This document shows, in pieces, positions 1-8,500 of a DNA stretch of 64,000 nt. Under the pieces are notes generated by a model, which worked only from the letters and a program-made list of their open reading frames with translations, searched no databases and was not told where the DNA came from. How positions within the stretch are numbered: position 1 is the first letter of the stretch; every line of letters begins with the position of its first letter. A program made the translations under genes and the position numbers. Source of the DNA: Myxococcaceae bacterium JPH2 (lineage in GTDB: Bacteria; Myxococcota; Myxococcia; Myxococcales; Myxococcaceae). The stretch lies in the NCBI GenBank assembly GCA_016458225.1, contig JAEMGR010000005.1, positions 434,001 to 498,000 of the forward strand. The letters run 5' to 3'.

Positions 1-317
1 CCGACAACGACCCCACCTCCGTGGAGCTGGCCCAGGAGAACTGCGTCGACAACGGCACCCCGGACATCGACGTGTCCGGCCGCGAGCTGACCCAGGTCTC
101 CGGCACCTTCGACCTGGTGCTCGCCAACATCCTGGCCAACACGCTCATCGAGCTGGCGCCCCTCATCGTCGCCAAGGCCCACGGGCGGCTCATCCTGGCC
201 GGAGTGCTGGCCCACCAGCGCCAGGACGTGGAGGACGCCTACCGCAAGCTGGGCTGCACCGTGCTCGAGGGCGCGCAGCAGGGCGAGTGGGTGCGCATCG
301 ACTTGGACAAGCGCTGA
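1..317 (+). CDS. prmA: Ribosomal protein L11 methyltransferase, C-terminal part
   Basis: The gene is cut by the left edge; only about the last 105 codons remain, read in the frame whose first full codon is at position 3. PrmA transfers methyl groups from SAM to ribosomal protein L11. Visible signs are DNDP followed by an Ala/Asn-rich helix (SAM acidic loop), then LVLANILANTLIEL, matching the family's (D)LxxANILA substrate-site motif that follows the SAM fold, a strand ending in LILAGVL, and a C-terminal GEWVRIDL. Most of the Rossmann domain, including motif I, lies outside the window. In many genomes prmA sits beside rsmE; here rsmE follows about 2.3 kb downstream on the same strand, with three genes inserted. 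The family assignment is firm for such a short piece. Confidence 0.88.
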   Translation, partial: DNDPTSVELAQENCVDNGTPDIDVSGRELTQVSGTFDLVLANILANTLIELAPLIVAKAHGRLILAGVLAHQRQDVEDAYRKLGCTVLEGAQQGEWVRIDLDKR

Positions 318-371
318 GCGCCATCCGCCCTTGGAACCTGGGGGGCGGGGCGCGCTAGCCTCCGCTCCCGC

Positions 372-1436
372 GTGGCGACGCCCCCCTCCTCCCAGCCTCC
401 GCAGCCCTCGACCGAGGTGCGCTCCCAGCTCGTGGGACCGCTGCTCGCGCACCTGCGCGCGGCCGGACATGAGCCGGGAGCGCTGGTGCGTGAGTTCGGC
501 CTGCCGCTCGACGCCCAGGCCCTGCCCGAAGTCCGCCTGCCCCTGCCCACCCTGCGCGCCCTGCTGGAGGCCGCCGAGCGCCTCAGCGGTGATGCCTTCC
601 TCGGGCTGCACGTGGCGCAGGGGCTACCCCGAGGCACCTACGGCCTCGTCGAGTACATCGCCCGGGCCTGCTCCACGCTGCGCGACACGTTCCGCGCGCT
701 GGCTCGCTACATGGCGCTGCTCGACCCGGCGTGGGCCTCGGCCTTCCGCGACCTGGGGCCCGAGGGCGGCACGTTCACCTATGGCATCCCCGGCGAGCCG
801 CTCGCCTACGGGCGCCACGCCAGCGAGTTCGGGCTCGCGCTCTTCGTGCACACCGGACGTCAGCTCACCGAGCAGCCCTGGCGGCCCCGCGCTGTCGCCT
901 TCGCGCATCCCGCGCCGGTGGACCTCACGCCGCTCGTGGAGCACTTCGGCGTGACGCCGACCTTCGGCGCCGGCCACAACGCGCTCACCCTGGACGCCGC
1001 CACGCTGGACCTGCGCGTGACCGGAGGAGATCCAGCCCTGCTCTCGGTCCTGGAGCGCGCGGCCACCGTCCCCCCGCCACCGCCCGCCCCCGAGCCCTCG
1101 CGCGGCGACTTCGCGGTCCGCGTGCGCGAGGCCATCCGGGCCACCCTCCAGGACGGCGCGCCCCAGATGGCCGAGGTGGCGCGGGGCCTCCACGTGAGCG
1201 CGCGCACGCTGCAGCGACGGCTGGCGGAGCAGGACACCACGTTCCAGGACGAGGTCGACGCGGTGCGCAACACGCTCGCGCGCCAGTACCTGGCGGATCC
1301 GCACCTGGGGGTGAGCGAGGTGGCGTTCCTCTTGGGGTTCGCGGAGCTGAGCACGTTCGACCGCGCGTTCAAGCGGTGGACGGGCAAGACGCCGAGGGCG
1401 TGGCGGGACGGGGCGGGCTCGGACGTGGCCCCCTGA
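372..1436 (+). CDS. AraC family transcriptional regulator (OruR/ArgR-like, arabinose-binding-type N domain)
   Basis: A 354-aa DNA-binding regulator starting at GTG. Residues 20 to 205 look like the N-terminal ligand-sensing domain of the OruR/ORF6N group: LVGPLLAHLRAAGHEP at the start, then LRALLEAAERLSGDAFLGLHVAQ and YGLVEYIARACSTLRDTF. A Pro-rich linker near residue 240 leads to an AraC-type double helix-turn-helix at about 255 to 345, with LHVSARTLQRRLAEQDTTFQDEV as the first recognition helix region and VAFLLGFAELSTFDRAFKRWTG as the second. The intact GFxExSxFxRAFKRWxGxTP signature shows a functional HTH. The gene stands 55 bp after prmA on the same strand. Its target and ligand are not visible; the Mpo1-like genes just downstream are only positional candidates. 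Confidence 0.9.
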   Translation: MATPPSSQPPQPSTEVRSQLVGPLLAHLRAAGHEPGALVREFGLPLDAQALPEVRLPLPTLRALLEAAERLSGDAFLGLHVAQGLPRGTYGLVEYIARACSTLRDTFRALARYMALLDPAWASAFRDLGPEGGTFTYGIPGEPLAYGRHASEFGLALFVHTGRQLTEQPWRPRAVAFAHPAPVDLTPLVEHFGVTPTFGAGHNALTLDAATLDLRVTGGDPALLSVLERAATVPPPPPAPEPSRGDFAVRVREAIRATLQDGAPQMAEVARGLHVSARTLQRRLAEQDTTFQDEVDAVRNTLARQYLADPHLGVSEVAFLLGFAELSTFDRAFKRWTGKTPRAWRDGAGSDVAP

Positions 1437-1505
1437 AGTTGGCGTCCGGGGCCAGGAGTTTGGCGCGCCGGGCCAGGAAACCCGCGCGGACATCTCCTAG
1501 CTTAG

Positions 1506-1522
1506 AGAGTCGAAACGACTCT
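1506..1522. promoter_or_regulatory. Perfect 7-bp inverted repeat ahead of the first DUF962 gene
   Basis: AGAGTCG, a 3-nt AAA loop, then CGACTCT, followed by TTTCCTT and a start codon 15 nt on. It could end transcription from the araC-type gene (hairpin plus a short pyrimidine run) or act as an operator or 5' leader structure for the DUF962 gene. The sequence does not decide between these. Confidence 0.35.
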
Positions 1523-1537
1523 TTCCTTGGAGACCCC

Positions 1538-2020
1538 ATGCTCAAGCCCCAGGTGGTCGCGCTCTTCGACGAGTACGCGTCCGCGCACCAGCACCCGACG
1601 AACCGGCTGACGCACAAGATTGCCATCCCCGTCATCGTGCTGCACATCGTGGCGATGCTCGACTGGGTGAAGCTTTTGGCCGTGCCAGTGCTGCCCGGCG
1701 GAATGCTGACGCTGGGGATGGTGGCGTGGGCGCTCGTGACGCTGTGGTACCTGCGCGCGGACGTGAAGCTGGGGCTGGCGGTGTCGCTCTACTTGGCGCT
1801 GTGCATTCCGCTGGGCCGCATGATGCCGATGTGGTCCGTGGTGGCCATCGCGGTGGGCGGCTGGGCCATCCAGTTCGCGGGCCACGCGGTGTGGGAGAAG
1901 AAGTCCCCGTCGTTCTTCACCAACCTGGTGCACGCGCTGGTGGGCCCGCTGTTCTTCGTGGCCCTGCTCACCGGGGACTACGCCCTGAAGTCGGAGACCA
2001 CCGCGCCCGCTCGGGCGTGA
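1538..2020 (+). CDS. DUF962 / Mpo1-like membrane protein, first of a tandem pair
   Basis: A 160-aa membrane protein. I chose the ATG that begins MLKPQVVALFDEYASAHQHP, because the same frame upstream overlaps the araC-type gene without domain content. The family signature is present: YASAHQHPTNRLTHKI near the N terminus, three to four hydrophobic segments, GHAVWEKKSPSF near residue 120, and NLVHALVGPLFFVA at the end. Eukaryotic Mpo1 of this family is an ER Fe(II)-dependent dioxygenase that shortens 2-hydroxy fatty acids; bacterial members are largely uncharacterised. The conserved histidines (residues around 17 and 26, and the GH of GHAVWEKK) are kept, so activity is plausible but inferred. 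A paralogue of the same family starts 19 bp after the stop, so the two probably form one transcript. Confidence 0.8.
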   Translation: MLKPQVVALFDEYASAHQHPTNRLTHKIAIPVIVLHIVAMLDWVKLLAVPVLPGGMLTLGMVAWALVTLWYLRADVKLGLAVSLYLALCIPLGRMMPMWSVVAIAVGGWAIQFAGHAVWEKKSPSFFTNLVHALVGPLFFVALLTGDYALKSETTAPARA

Positions 2021-2039
2021 GGCGCCCCTGGACCTCGCC

Positions 2040-2552
2040 ATGACCTTCGCTGACAAGCTGCGCGCCTGGATGCCCCTGCACGAGAACGGCGTGAGCCGCG
2101 CCGCGCACTTCGTGGGCACGTATCTGTTCATCTTTTCGCTGTGCGTTCCGCTCGCGTGGGTGACTCTGCCGGGCGGCCTGGGCCTCACGGCCGCGCACGC
2201 GCTCGTGGCGGCGGTGGTGCTCTACGCGCTGACGCTGGAGTGGACCGCGGGCCTGCTCATGGCGCCGCTGCTGGTGCCCACGCTCCTGGCCGCCCTCGCG
2301 GTGGCGAGCCTGCCCACGGGCGTGGCGGCGGGCGTGGCCCTGGGCGTGATGGTGGCGCGCTTCGCGCTGGTGGTGGGCGCGCACGTCGTCTTCGAGAAGA
2401 AGACGCATGGCCTGTCCCTGGGCGGCCCGCTGCTGTTCTTCATCGAGCCCGTGTACCTGCTGACGCTCGTCCTCTTCGGAATGGGCTTCAAGCGCGAGCT
2501 GCACGCGCGGGCCACCTCGGTCGGGAGCGCCGCGCCCAGCGTCGCCGTGTAG
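2040..2552 (+). CDS. DUF962 / Mpo1-like membrane protein, second of a tandem pair
   Basis: A 170-aa protein related to its upstream neighbour but clearly diverged. It keeps a His-containing N terminus (MPLHENGVSRAAHFVGTYLF), four hydrophobic segments between residues 25 and 160, the motif GAHVVFEKKTHGL at about 117, and an EPVYLLTLVLFGMGF end. The His and GxH...FEKK pattern match the Mpo1 family metal-binding design, and PLLFFIEPVYL is the variant ending seen in the YGL010w-like subset. The two genes may be a duplicated pair with different substrates or a heteromer; both ideas are inference. The start follows the previous stop by 19 bp. No clear terminator lies between it and rsmE, 103 bp downstream. 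Confidence 0.75.
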   Translation: MTFADKLRAWMPLHENGVSRAAHFVGTYLFIFSLCVPLAWVTLPGGLGLTAAHALVAAVVLYALTLEWTAGLLMAPLLVPTLLAALAVASLPTGVAAGVALGVMVARFALVVGAHVVFEKKTHGLSLGGPLLFFIEPVYLLTLVLFGMGFKRELHARATSVGSAAPSVAV

Positions 2553-2655
2553 TTCCCGTGTCGTTCCGAGGCGGTTCCGGGGACGCGCCGCGACGGGAGG
2601 CTGGCGCGCGGCGGCGTCCTGCTGAATCCTGCGGCCCTTCCAGGAGCCCGCCGCC

Positions 2656-3390
2656 GTGGTCCGCCTCTTCGTCCCGCTGCCTCAGCCCATCCCCTCCGAG
2701 GTGACGCTCACCACCGAGCGCCGCCACTACCTCGTCCACGTCCTGCGGCTGGAAGCGGGCGACGCGCTGGAGGTGTTCGATGGGCAGGGCCGCGCCTGCG
2801 ACGCGCGCGTGGTGGAGCTGACGCCGGAGCACGTGCGGCTCTCGCTCGGCGAGGCCCGCGTGACGCCGCCCCGGCGCGAGGTGGCCGTGGTGCAGGGGTT
2901 GCCCAAGGGCGACAAGCTCGAGTGGGTGCTCCAGAAGGGCACCGAGCTGGGCGCCTCCGCGTTCTGGCCCGTGGACACCGCGCGCAGCGTGGTGAAGCTG
3001 GAGCCCAAGCGGGCCATGGAGCGCACGGGCCGCTGGATGAAGATTGTCGAGGAGGCCGCGCGCCAGTGCCGTCGCAATGACGTGCCGCCCGTCCACACGC
3101 CTCGGCCGCTGTCCGAGGCCGTGCAGGCGCTCACGCCGGGCACCGTGGTGTTGGTGCTGGATGAAGAAGAGTCCGCGGTTCCCCTGGGCGAGGCCTTCCG
3201 CGCCGCCGGCCCGGGCACGCCCGTGGCGCTGGTGGTGGGGCCCGAGGGAGGGCTTGCTCGCGAGGAGGTGTCCGCGCTGTGGGCGCTCGGCGCTCGGCCC
3301 GTCACGCTGGGAGCGCGCATCCTGCGCACGGAGACCGCCGCGCTGGCCGCCTTGGCGGTGATGATGCACCTGGACGGCGAACTCGGATGA
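2656..3390 (+). CDS. rsmE: 16S rRNA (uracil-1498-N3)-methyltransferase
   Basis: A 244-aa enzyme that methylates N3 of U1498 in 16S rRNA in the cytoplasm. It opens at GTG with MVRLFVPLP. The first 75 residues form the PUA-like RNA-binding part (RRHYLVHVLRLEAGDALEVFDG). The rest is a SPOUT/trefoil-knot methyltransferase: QGLPKGDKLEWVLQKGTELG, EEAARQCRRNDVPPV, the SAM-binding VVGPEGGLAREEV, and the knot signature LGARILRTETAALAAL. All conserved blocks of the family are present and the length is typical. It is probably the end of the preceding run of genes; a small hairpin follows the stop codon. Confidence 0.95.
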   Translation: MVRLFVPLPQPIPSEVTLTTERRHYLVHVLRLEAGDALEVFDGQGRACDARVVELTPEHVRLSLGEARVTPPRREVAVVQGLPKGDKLEWVLQKGTELGASAFWPVDTARSVVKLEPKRAMERTGRWMKIVEEAARQCRRNDVPPVHTPRPLSEAVQALTPGTVVLVLDEEESAVPLGEAFRAAGPGTPVALVVGPEGGLAREEVSALWALGARPVTLGARILRTETAALAALAVMMHLDGELG

Positions 3391-3395
3391 CGGCC

Positions 3396-3414
3396 GAGGA
3401 GCCAAGCGCTCCTC
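3396..3414 (+). terminator. Candidate hairpin terminator after rsmE
   Basis: GAGGAGC, loop CAAGC, then GCTCCTC: a perfect 7-bp stem starting 6 nt after the rsmE stop. It is followed by a C-rich rather than a T-rich stretch, so it is a weak intrinsic terminator candidate only. Confidence 0.35.
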
Positions 3415-3499
3415 CCTCCCCGGTTCTCACGTCCGAGTTGGGATTCCTACGTTTCTCCCATCCGGGGCCGCGCGCGGTCCCACCACAGGAGAACCACTC

Positions 3500-3769
3500 A
3501 TGGGGATCATCGCGTTCATCATCATCGGTCTCATCGCGGGCCTCATTGCCCGAGCCATCCTCCCCGGGCGGCAGAGCATGGGGGTCATCGCCACCACCCT
3601 GCTGGGCATGGTCGGCTCGCTGGTGGGTGGGCTCATCGGCTCCCTCTTCGAGCGCAACGGGAAGCTCTTCGAGCTGAAGACCTCGGGCATCATCATGTCC
3701 ATCGTCGGAGCCATCATCGTGCTGCTCATCGTGCAGTCGGCAAGCAAGCACCGACGCGTCCACGCCTAG
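3500..3769 (+). CDS. GlsB/YeaQ/YmgE family stress-response membrane protein
   Basis: An 89-aa inner-membrane protein, also called transglycosylase-associated protein family. Three hydrophobic segments are visible: IIAFIIIGLIAGLIARAIL at the N terminus, then GVIATTLLGMVGSLVGGLIG around residue 30 to 50, and GIIMSIVGAIIVLLIV at about 63 to 80. The Gly-rich GMVGSLVGGLIG block and the PG(R/K)xxMGxxxT motif are diagnostic. The start is an ATG preceded by ACAGGAGAACC. Family members are often induced by stress, but the molecular role is unknown. It is flanked by candidate hairpin terminators on both sides and is likely a single-gene unit. Confidence 0.85.
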   Translation: MGIIAFIIIGLIAGLIARAILPGRQSMGVIATTLLGMVGSLVGGLIGSLFERNGKLFELKTSGIIMSIVGAIIVLLIVQSASKHRRVHA

Positions 3770-3784
3770 GGCGCGAGGGTGACG

Positions 3785-3834
3785 AGCCCCTGACGGTTCC
3801 CCGGGCGAGGGGCCTCGGGGGCTTGTACTTTTCT
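3785..3834 (+). terminator. Candidate intrinsic terminator after the GlsB-type gene
   Basis: Nested inverted repeats: AGCCCCTGA pairs with TCGGGGGCT over nine bases (one G-U pair), with an inner CCCC/GGGG arm, followed by TGTACTTTTCTT. A stem plus a short U-rich tail within 20 nt of the stop codon is a good fit for a rho-independent terminator. Confidence 0.5.
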
Positions 3835-3895
3835 TGCTCCCCGCGCTGGGACGGCCTTTCATGGCGGCCGCTGCCTGCATCGCCGGGAGGAAACG

Positions 3896-5494
3896 TTGTC
3901 CAAGTGCTTGAAGTGCGGAGCCACGCTGCCGCCCGAGGGAGATTGCACCGCTTGCGCCACGACGCTGCGTGACGCGCCCGTGCCGGCCGTCCCCAGCCTG
4001 CTCAACCGGGACATCCACATCGACCGCCGCTCGCCCGAGCGCGCCGCGACTCCCAACGCCGTGCCGGCCTTCTCCGACCTCGCGCGCAGCCCGGTGACGC
4101 CGCCCGGGATGACTCCCGCGGTCCGCCCGTCCGCGCCTCGCGCCGCGCCGCAGGCGCCCGCGCCCCGCGTCGCGGTGCCCCAGCAGCCGCCCGTTCCTCG
4201 CGTGGCCGCGCAGCCGCCCGCTCCGGGAAGCGTCCCGGCCCCGCCTCGCATGGCCGCCCCCGCCGCCCCGGGGAGTGTCCCCGCGCAGCCCGCCGCCCCG
4301 CGCATGGCCCCGCCCGCGCAGCCGCGCATGGCCGCGCCCCATCCCGCCGTTCCGAGCGGTGTTCCCGCGCAGCCCGGCGTTCCGGGTGGAGTCCCCGCGC
4401 AGCCCGCCGCTCCGCGCGTGGCCGTTCCTCCTCAGCAGCCCGCGATGGCTCGGCCGGCCGCCCCCGTGGCCCCACAGCAGCAGCCGGTGCCGCGCGCCGC
4501 CGCGCCCCAGATGGCCCCTCCGGCCCAGGCGCCCGTGGCCGCGCCGCGCGCCGTGGCGCCTCCGCCCGCCGTTGCTCCGATGGCACCGCCGCCGGCCGTC
4601 GCGCCGATGATGGCTCCGCCGGCCGTTGCCCCGGTCGCCCCGCCTCGGGCCGCTCCCGTGGCGATGTCCCACGCGCTGCCCGGTGTCGCCGCGCCGCGCG
4701 CGCCCGCCCCGGACTACGAGCTGCCCCTGACGGGCTCTCCGATGACGCCCGCCTACGGGACCCCGCCGGTGCACCGCGCCTCAGCACCCGCGCCGACCGA
4801 GACGGATCCGCTCTTCCTGGACGTGCTGGGTTCCACGCCAGCCCCGGATCTCTTGCCACAGATGGATGACCTCCCGATGGAGGCCCCTGCTCACGCCGAG
4901 CCTCCCGCGGTGGAGCTGGCGCCCGCCCCCATCTCCGAGCCGCCCGCCATCGCCCGTCCCCAGGGCCCGCTGCCGGGGGTCGCGCTGAAGCCGCGCGTGC
5001 CCACGACTCCGGGCGTCGAGGAAGTGCACGCTCGGCCGGCCTCCCTGTGGCGCCGGGTGCTGTCCTTCAGCGTGGACACCGCGGCGATTGGCGCCGTGGC
5101 GGCTGCCTACATCACGCTCGCGTCGTCGGTGGCGGGCGTGAAGGCGCCGCACCAGGCGGGCCTCACGGGGCTGGACGCGTTCGTCGCGTGGCTGCGCGCG
5201 CTGCACACCGTGCTCTTGCCGGGCATGGTGCTGATGCTCGTGCTGGCCACCGCCTACTGCGCGGTGGCGGCCATCTTGTGGAACGGGCGGACGCTCGGAC
5301 GGTTGCTGCTGGGGCTTCGGCTGGTGGACACGCACGGCCTGGCCCCCGCGCCGGGACGCGCCATTCTCCGTGCCATGCTGGCCAGCCTGTCCTTCTTCCT
5401 GTTCCTCGGCGGATTCTGGATGGCGCTGTTTGATCGCCGCGGACAGACGCTGCATGACAAGCTGACGTCCACCTTCGTCGTCCAACCGAGCTGA
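3896..5494 (+). CDS. RDD family membrane protein with N-terminal zinc ribbon and long Pro/Ala linker
   Basis: A 532-aa protein read from TTG, supported by GGGAGGAA five bases upstream and by the fact that the zinc ribbon starts at once: Cys4-X2-Cys7 and Cys17-X2-Cys20 form a double-knuckle site. Residues 30 to about 370 are low-complexity Pro/Ala/Val sequence with repeated AAPRMAPPA-like units. The C-terminal 150 residues are an RDD domain: ARPASLWRRVLSFSVDTAAIG, then hydrophobic segments, GRTLGRLLLGLRLVD, and the ending DRRGQTLHDKLTSTFVV. RDD proteins are integral membrane proteins of mostly unknown or transport-related function. The linker probably holds the zinc ribbon away from the membrane. 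The same long-linker design appears in the next gene and in the DnaJ-domain gene at 31018. Confidence 0.8.
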   Translation: MSKCLKCGATLPPEGDCTACATTLRDAPVPAVPSLLNRDIHIDRRSPERAATPNAVPAFSDLARSPVTPPGMTPAVRPSAPRAAPQAPAPRVAVPQQPPVPRVAAQPPAPGSVPAPPRMAAPAAPGSVPAQPAAPRMAPPAQPRMAAPHPAVPSGVPAQPGVPGGVPAQPAAPRVAVPPQQPAMARPAAPVAPQQQPVPRAAAPQMAPPAQAPVAAPRAVAPPPAVAPMAPPPAVAPMMAPPAVAPVAPPRAAPVAMSHALPGVAAPRAPAPDYELPLTGSPMTPAYGTPPVHRASAPAPTETDPLFLDVLGSTPAPDLLPQMDDLPMEAPAHAEPPAVELAPAPISEPPAIARPQGPLPGVALKPRVPTTPGVEEVHARPASLWRRVLSFSVDTAAIGAVAAAYITLASSVAGVKAPHQAGLTGLDAFVAWLRALHTVLLPGMVLMLVLATAYCAVAAILWNGRTLGRLLLGLRLVDTHGLAPAPGRAILRAMLASLSFFLFLGGFWMALFDRRGQTLHDKLTSTFVVQPS

Positions 5495-5560
5495 GCAACG
5501 ACTCGCTGAGTAACGACTCATTGTTCCTTGCGGCCGCGGCCGTAAGATGCCGCGCCCTTC

Positions 5561-8500
5561 ATGCCAGCCCGCCTCGCCCAGCTTCTCGTCTCGCGCACCC
5601 TGCTCACCCAAGAGAAGGCCGCGGAGGTCCTGCGTCAGCAACAGGCGCAAGGGGGCCATGTCGACACGGCGCTGCTGGAGCGCGGGATGGGCGAGCAGGA
5701 TGTGCTCGCGCTGCTCGGTGAGGTCTCGGGCGTCAAGCCGGTGAACCTGATCGACTTCGAGCCGAACCCGGACGTCGCGTCCTTCATCCCGCCGAAGATC
5801 GCCGAGCGGCTGTGCGTGGTGCCGCTGTCGCTGGATGGCAACACGCTGCACGTCGCCTGTGGCTATCCGGTGCCGAAGAAGGAGCTGGAGGAAGTCGGGT
5901 TCCTGCTCGGCAAGCCGCTGGAGCTGTGGGTCGCCATCGAGCTGCGCGTCCGCGAGTGGATCTCCGTCATCTACCGGCAGCCGCTCGCGCCTCGGTTCTC
6001 GCAGCTCTCCGCGATGGTGGATCCAGAGCGGCAGGGCATGCCGCCGCCTCCACCTCCCGAGGCACACGAGGACTCGCTCACCGTGGACATGGTGGAGCAG
6101 TTGGCGCGCTCGGTGGCGCAGGAGCCCGTGCCCACCGAGGCTCGCCCCGCGCCCGCCGCCGTCCCGCCGCCCGCGTTCGTGCGCGAGCCGCTGCGCCTCA
6201 ACAGCCCGCCGCCTCCGCCGCCGCCCGAGGCCAGCACGGTGCCGCCGCCCGCCTTCGTGCGAGCGCCGCTCCGGCTGAACATGCCGAGCGATGCCGCACC
6301 CGCGAAGCCGGCGACTCCGCCCGCCACGGGGACCGCGCCGTCGCAGCCCGCGCGCGCGCAGCAGGGACAGCCCGCCGCGAAGCCCGCGACCGCACCGACG
6401 GGGCCTTCGACCGCACCAGCACCGCAGGGCGCGCCTGGGCCGCAAGGACCTGCGTCCACGCAAGGCACGTCCTTGGCGCCCAGGGCGGCTTCCGCACCGG
6501 GCACGACCTCGTCGCAGGGGACTTCGTCCGCGCAGGCGTCGCCAGGCCCGATGGCCTCGCAGCAGGGCGCCTCGCACGGGACTTCCACCACGCAGGGGCA
6601 GAACGCAGCGGCTCCCGCGAAGGCTCCGCAGGCGGCTTCGTCCGCGCAGGCAAAGCCGAGCGCAGCACAGGGCGTCGCAGCGCCGGGAGGGGCACCTTCC
6701 GCCTCGCCCGCGCCGCAGCAGCCGCTGGCTCCGCCGAGCGGAACCACGGGGGCATCGCCTCAGGGGAACCGTCCTCCCGCGCCGCCCCAGGCTCCGCGCC
6801 CCGCCGAGCCCCCGCAGGTGTGGCCTCCGTCTCCAGCGCCCACCAGCCCCCCGACGATGCGCTTCGCGGCCATCGCGACGCCCGGTCGCAACGACCCTCC
6901 CGCGCCTCCGCCGCGCACCGAGCCGTCGTTCCTCGTCTTCAGCAACCCCGCTACCCCGAAGCCCGCGCGCGGGCCCGAGGGCGCCCCGTCGCGTCCCGCC
7001 GCGCAGCCGCCCTCCGGACAGGACGTCCCGGACTGGACGCTGGCTCAGGCGCGCGCCGCGCTGAAGGACGCGTCCAAGGACCGTGACAAGCTGATGGACG
7101 TGGCGCTGCGCTTCGGCCGCCGCACGTTCGACTACGTCTCCGCCTTCGCCGTCATGCGCGGCGCGGGCGTGGGCTGGGATGCCCGCGGTGAGGGCATGCT
7201 CGGCGAGCCGCTCCACCAGGTGTCCATCCCGCTCGACGCGAGCAGCGTCTTCCGCACCGTGGCCGTCACGCGCGGCAGCTACGCGGGCCCCCTGCCCCCG
7301 GACGCGCTCACCAAGCACTACCTGGAGCTCTTCGGTCGGCAGGCGCCGCGCACCGTGTTCCTGTACCCGGTCGAGGTGAAGGGCCGGCTGGTGGCCATCC
7401 TCTACGGCGACTGCGGACAGAAGCCCATCAGCCAGCGCCGCCTGTCCGACTACATCCTGTTCTGCCAGGACCTGCCCGCCGCCTTCCAGGAGCTCATCCT
7501 CTTCCGCAAGCAGCGCGTGTCCGAGCTGCGCGGCAACGAGCCCACCGACTTCTCCATCGACGAGGACGTGCCACCCGGCGCGAGCCTCCAGCCCGCTCCC
7601 GCGCCCGCCATGGCGGCCGGCCTGGGATGGAGCCCGTTCTTCGGACGCGGCGCCGCGGGCAACCTGGGCCGCGCCGCCACCGTGCCGCCTCGGGTGATGT
7701 CACAGGAGGAGCGCCCGCCTCCGGACTTCACGCCGCTGCTCCGTCGCCTCACCGGCCCGGACGCCGCCCAGCGCTCCAGCGCGATGGCGGAGCTGGCGCG
7801 CTCGCCCGAGGCCAGCGCTCGCGTGCTGGCCCAGCACTTCCCCGGTCCCACCGCGTGGAGCCGACTCCCCGTGGTCGAGTTGCCCGAGGCCGACGAGCTG
7901 GGCCCGATTCCCGGTGCCCTCTCCCGCCTGGGCCGCTCGGCCGCGCAGGCCCTGTCGCCGCTGCTGGACTCGAACGACGCGGACACGCGCTACTTCGCGC
8001 TGCTCACCGCGGGCAGCCTGCCCTTCGTCGAGCTGGTGGACGGCGTGCTGCGCGGCCTGTTCGACCTGGAGCCGGACATCTCCAGCGCCGCGCGCGTGGC
8101 CGCCGCCGCGCTCAAGCACCTGCCGCGCCTGGACGTGGCCCTGCGCGACCTGCGCCAGGAGCTGACGAATCGAGACCCACTGCGCCGCTCGCTGGCCGCG
8201 CGCGCGCTGGGCGCCCTGCATGACCGCGAGTCCATCGAGGGCCTCATCAACCTCACGGGCAGCGACGACGCCATGTGCGCGCAGGCCGCCGCCGAGGCCC
8301 TGCGCGAGGTGACGCGCGCCACGCTCGGACTCCAGCCGCGCCAGTGGACGGCGTGGTGGGCGGAGAACCGCAGCCGTCGCCGCGCGGACTGGCTCATCGC
8401 GGCGCTGCGACACCGCGAGCTGGACGTGCGCCTCGCCGCCATCGAGGAGCTGAGCCGCGCGCTCAACGACACGCTGGGCTTCTACGCGGACTCGCCCGAG

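Noticed and set aside
1439-1480. Two imperfect 20-bp direct repeats (TTGGCG...CCAGGA) with 21-bp period after the AraC gene
   Set aside because: Only 16 of 20 bases match and GC-rich words recur by chance here; no repeat array or mobile element follows.
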